Assembly: GCA_023265735.1 (NCBI GenBank)
Contig: JAHFSN010000079.1
Span: 1-7,864 of the forward strand
Source of the DNA: Spirochaetaceae bacterium
GTDB taxonomy: Bacteria > Spirochaetota > Spirochaetia > JABEVK01
DNA: 7,864 bases
Reading direction: 5' to 3'
Shown: positions 5,826 to 7,864 of the stretch, one piece after another
Layout: every line of letters starts with the position of its first letter
Position numbering within the stretch: the first letter of the stretch is position 1
Program-made: the position numbers and the translations under genes
The notes under the pieces: model-generated
What the model saw: the letters and a program-made list of their open reading frames with translations, nothing else
Database searches by the model: none
What the model was told of the DNA's origin: nothing

Positions 5826-7232
5826 ATGGCAAAAGGAACTCTCTACAATAAGATCTGGGATTCCCACACCGTGGCCCTGCTGCCCACGGGACAAACCCAG
5901 CTGTTCATTGGTCTGCACCTCGTCCACGAAGTGACGAGTCCCCAGGCCTTTGACATGCTCAGGGAGCGGGGCCTGAAGGTCGCTTATCCGGACCGGACGT
6001 TCGCCACCATGGACCACATCGTCCCAACCAAGAGCCAAAAGCGCCCCTTCACGGACGATCAGGCCGAGCTCATGATGCAGGCCATCGAACGCAACACCCG
6101 GGATTTTGGGGTGAACTTCTTTGACTTCGCCTCGGGCCGGCAGGGCGTTGTCCACATCATCGGTCCCGAACTCGGACTCACCCAGCCGGGCATGACCATC
6201 GCCTGCGGAGACAGTCACACGGCCACCCACGGGGCCTTTGGGTCCCTGGCCTTCGGTATCGGGACGAGCCAGGTCCGCGACGTCTTGGCCACCCAGTGTC
6301 TCTCCATGGACCCCATGAAGGTCCGGCGGGTGGAAGTCAACGGCACCCTCAAACCGGGGGTTACCCCCAAGGACGTGGCCCTGTTTCTGATCAACCGGCT
6401 GGGCGTCAAAGGCGGCATCGGTTATGCCTACGAGTACGCTGGCCAGGTCTTCGACGACATGACCATGGAAGGCCGCATGACGGTCTGCAACATGGCCATC
6501 GAGGGCGGCGCCCGGGTCGGCTACTGCAACCCTGACGACACCACCTTCGCCTACCTCAAGGGCAAGGAACACGCGCCGCGGGGTGCCGAATGGGACAAGG
6601 CCGTAGCCCGCTGGAGGGACATTGCGTCCGATCGTGGTGCGGAGTACGACGACGTCGTGAAGTTTGAGGCGGCCGAAATTGAGCCCATGGTGACCTGGGG
6701 GGTGACCCCCGGGCAAAGCGTGGCGGTCGGCGATACGCTGCCGGATCCCGAGGCTATTTCCGACAAGGGAGAGAAGGAATCGGCCCTCCTGGCCTATCGG
6801 CACATGAAGCTCAGTCCAAGGCAGAAGGCCATCGACATCAAGATCGACGTGGCCTTCATTGGAAGCTGCACCAACGGGCGAATCAGCGACTTGCGGGCGG
6901 CGGCCGAGGTCGTCAAGGGCCACAAGGTGTCCCCCGGCGTCCAAGCCTTCGTGGTCCCCGGCTCCATGCAGGTTCGTCAGGCAGCCATGAGCGAAGGGTT
7001 GGACAAGGTGTTCATCGCGGCGGGTTTTGAATGGAGGGAAGCGGGCTGTTCGATGTGTTTGGCCATGAACCCTGACCAGCTCAAGGGTGACCAAATCTCG
7101 GCAAGTTCCAGCAACCGGAACTTTATCGGCCGCCAGGGAAGTACCACGGGAAGAACCCTGCTCATGTCCCCTGCCATGGTGGCTGCGGCCGCCATTGCCG
7201 GTCACGTCGTCGACATTCGAACATTTGCCTAA
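5826..7232 (+). CDS. leuC: 3-isopropylmalate dehydratase (isomerase) large subunit
   Basis: With LeuD this forms the [4Fe-4S] isomerase that converts 2-isopropylmalate to 3-isopropylmalate through a dehydrated intermediate, the second step of the leucine branch. The 468 residues match the bacterial LeuC class (E. coli 466) rather than the shorter archaeal-type large subunits of about 420. The three cluster cysteines are present: Cys348 in FIGSCTNGR, and Cys408 and Cys411 in AGCSMC, closely matching E. coli Cys347, Cys407 and Cys410. Other aconitase-family landmarks are HEVTSPQAF at 35-43, MDHIVPT at 62-68, and GDSHTATHGAFG at 128-139. The ATG at 5826 is set by its ribosome binding site and by the typical MAKGTLYNKIWDSH beginning. 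leuD follows after 10 bases. Expression is probably controlled by the divergent LysR-type regulator. Confidence 0.97.
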   Translation: MAKGTLYNKIWDSHTVALLPTGQTQLFIGLHLVHEVTSPQAFDMLRERGLKVAYPDRTFATMDHIVPTKSQKRPFTDDQAELMMQAIERNTRDFGVNFFDFASGRQGVVHIIGPELGLTQPGMTIACGDSHTATHGAFGSLAFGIGTSQVRDVLATQCLSMDPMKVRRVEVNGTLKPGVTPKDVALFLINRLGVKGGIGYAYEYAGQVFDDMTMEGRMTVCNMAIEGGARVGYCNPDDTTFAYLKGKEHAPRGAEWDKAVARWRDIASDRGAEYDDVVKFEAAEIEPMVTWGVTPGQSVAVGDTLPDPEAISDKGEKESALLAYRHMKLSPRQKAIDIKIDVAFIGSCTNGRISDLRAAAEVVKGHKVSPGVQAFVVPGSMQVRQAAMSEGLDKVFIAAGFEWREAGCSMCLAMNPDQLKGDQISASSSNRNFIGRQGSTTGRTLLMSPAMVAAAAIAGHVVDIRTFA

Positions 7233-7242
7233 GGAGAGCCGT

Positions 7243-7845
7243 ATGTCCAAGATTGTTGTAATTCAAGGCCGCGCCGTCCCCGTCGTGGGAGACGATATTG
7301 ACACCGACCGGATCATCCCGGCCCGGTACCTTAAAGAAATCACCTTCAGTCGGATGGGGCAGTATCCCTTTTACGACGAACGGTTTCACGCCGATGGCTC
7401 GAAGAAGGACCACCCGTTCAACAGACCGGAGTACCAAGGGGCGTCTGTCCTTCTGGGCAACGTGAACTTCGGGTGCGGTTCCAGCCGTGAGCACGCCCCC
7501 CAGAGCCTGGTCCGTTGGGGAATTCGGGCCATCGTTGCCGAGAGTTTTGCCGAAATTTTTGCGGGAAACTGCGTGATGCTCGGAACCCCTGCCCTCGTGG
7601 CCTCTAAGGAAGACATGGCCAAGCTCCAGAAGTTGGCCGCGGAAAAGCCCGGAACCGTCTTCTCTGTGGACCTGCAGGCCCTCGAGGTCAAGGCCGACGG
7701 ACTGACCGTCAAGGTGACCATGCCTCCTTCCCGCCGCAACGCGCTGATCGAAGGAACCTGGGACAGCACGGCCCTGCTCCTGGCGAACGCCGACGCCGTG
7801 AAGGCCAAGGCCGCCATCCTTCCCCATCCTTCGGCCAAGCACTGA
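7243..7845 (+). CDS. leuD: 3-isopropylmalate dehydratase small subunit
   Basis: The swivelling-domain partner of LeuC, which helps complete the isopropylmalate isomerase active site. The 200 residues match the full-length bacterial LeuD class (E. coli 201) rather than the short type of about 165. Landmarks are DDIDTDRIIPARYLK at 17-31 and NFGCGSSREHAPQSL at 75-89, the conserved substrate-binding loop with GSSREHAP. The start at 7243 is supported by AGGAGAG at 7232-7238, which overlaps the leuC stop codon and implies translational coupling. An in-frame ATG at 7087 lies deep inside leuC and gives 52 residues with no LeuD character, so it is rejected. The extra segment at about 33-66 (MGQYPFYDERF) is normal in this class. 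The last residues are Ala- and Lys-rich. Confidence 0.97.
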   Translation: MSKIVVIQGRAVPVVGDDIDTDRIIPARYLKEITFSRMGQYPFYDERFHADGSKKDHPFNRPEYQGASVLLGNVNFGCGSSREHAPQSLVRWGIRAIVAESFAEIFAGNCVMLGTPALVASKEDMAKLQKLAAEKPGTVFSVDLQALEVKADGLTVKVTMPPSRRNALIEGTWDSTALLLANADAVKAKAAILPHPSAKH

Positions 7846-7864
7846 ACTAGTTTGACAGGGCGAG
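7846..7864 (+). other. Short spacer after leuD at the window edge
   Basis: Nineteen bases with no hairpin or T-run. A TTGACA at 7852-7857 resembles a perfect -35 hexamer, but the -10 region falls outside the window. Whether leuB or another gene follows cannot be seen. Confidence 0.25.

Noticed and set aside
5805..7250. 481-codon open frame on the minus strand, antisense to leuC
   Set aside because: leuC is certain from its cluster cysteines and length. The reverse frame shows no motifs and is a composition artefact.
7852..7857. TTGACA after leuD as a promoter for the next gene
   Set aside because: Only one hexamer is visible. Without the -10 region or the next gene it cannot be called a promoter.

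Overview
The window is a compact, GC-rich bacterial segment. AGGAG-type ribosome binding sites, sigma70-like promoters and a bacterial-length LeuC (468 residues) point to Bacteria rather than Archaea. I cannot name the phylum from the sequence alone. A eukaryotic-style SET protein beside a glycogen phosphorylase hints at a less-studied Gram-negative lineage, but that is only an inference.

Left block (1-2383, minus strand). Three genes appear to form one transcription unit, read from right to left: a SET-domain protein (2383-1790), a short WD40-repeat protein with an N-terminal export signal (1790-1146), and the first 365 codons of a GT35 glycogen/maltodextrin phosphorylase (1096 to beyond base 1). 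The first two overlap by one base (TGATG). The phosphorylase follows 49 bases later. This is the least conventional part of the window.

Divergent spacer (2384-2638). It is clearly more AT-rich than its surroundings over roughly its right-hand two thirds. It carries a good promoter for ilvB and a 13-base dyad just downstream of the predicted transcription start. A small GC hairpin lies in front of the SET gene.

Right block (2639-7845). This holds branched-chain amino acid biosynthesis: ilvB and ilvN (acetolactate synthase large and small subunits, plus strand, 3 bases apart), then a LysR-type regulator on the minus strand, then leuC and leuD (isopropylmalate isomerase, plus strand, 10 bases apart). 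The regulator converges on ilvN, with a 35-bp overlap of the coding ends, and diverges from leuCD. Its 90-bp divergent spacer contains a textbook LysR box (CTAT-N7-ATAG), a second adjoining dyad, and a promoter of 5/6 and 4/6 consensus hexamers with 17-bp spacing. The natural reading is that this regulator controls leuCD and itself. AHAS makes acetolactate for valine, leucine and isoleucine, and LeuCD carries out the second step of the leucine branch. ilvC, ilvD, leuA and leuB are not in the window.

No RNA genes, CRISPR arrays, insertion sequences or convincing intrinsic terminators were seen. I did not find a clearly novel multi-gene system. The best candidates for follow-up are the SET-WD40-phosphorylase cluster and the OxyR-like regulator that lacks the redox cysteines.
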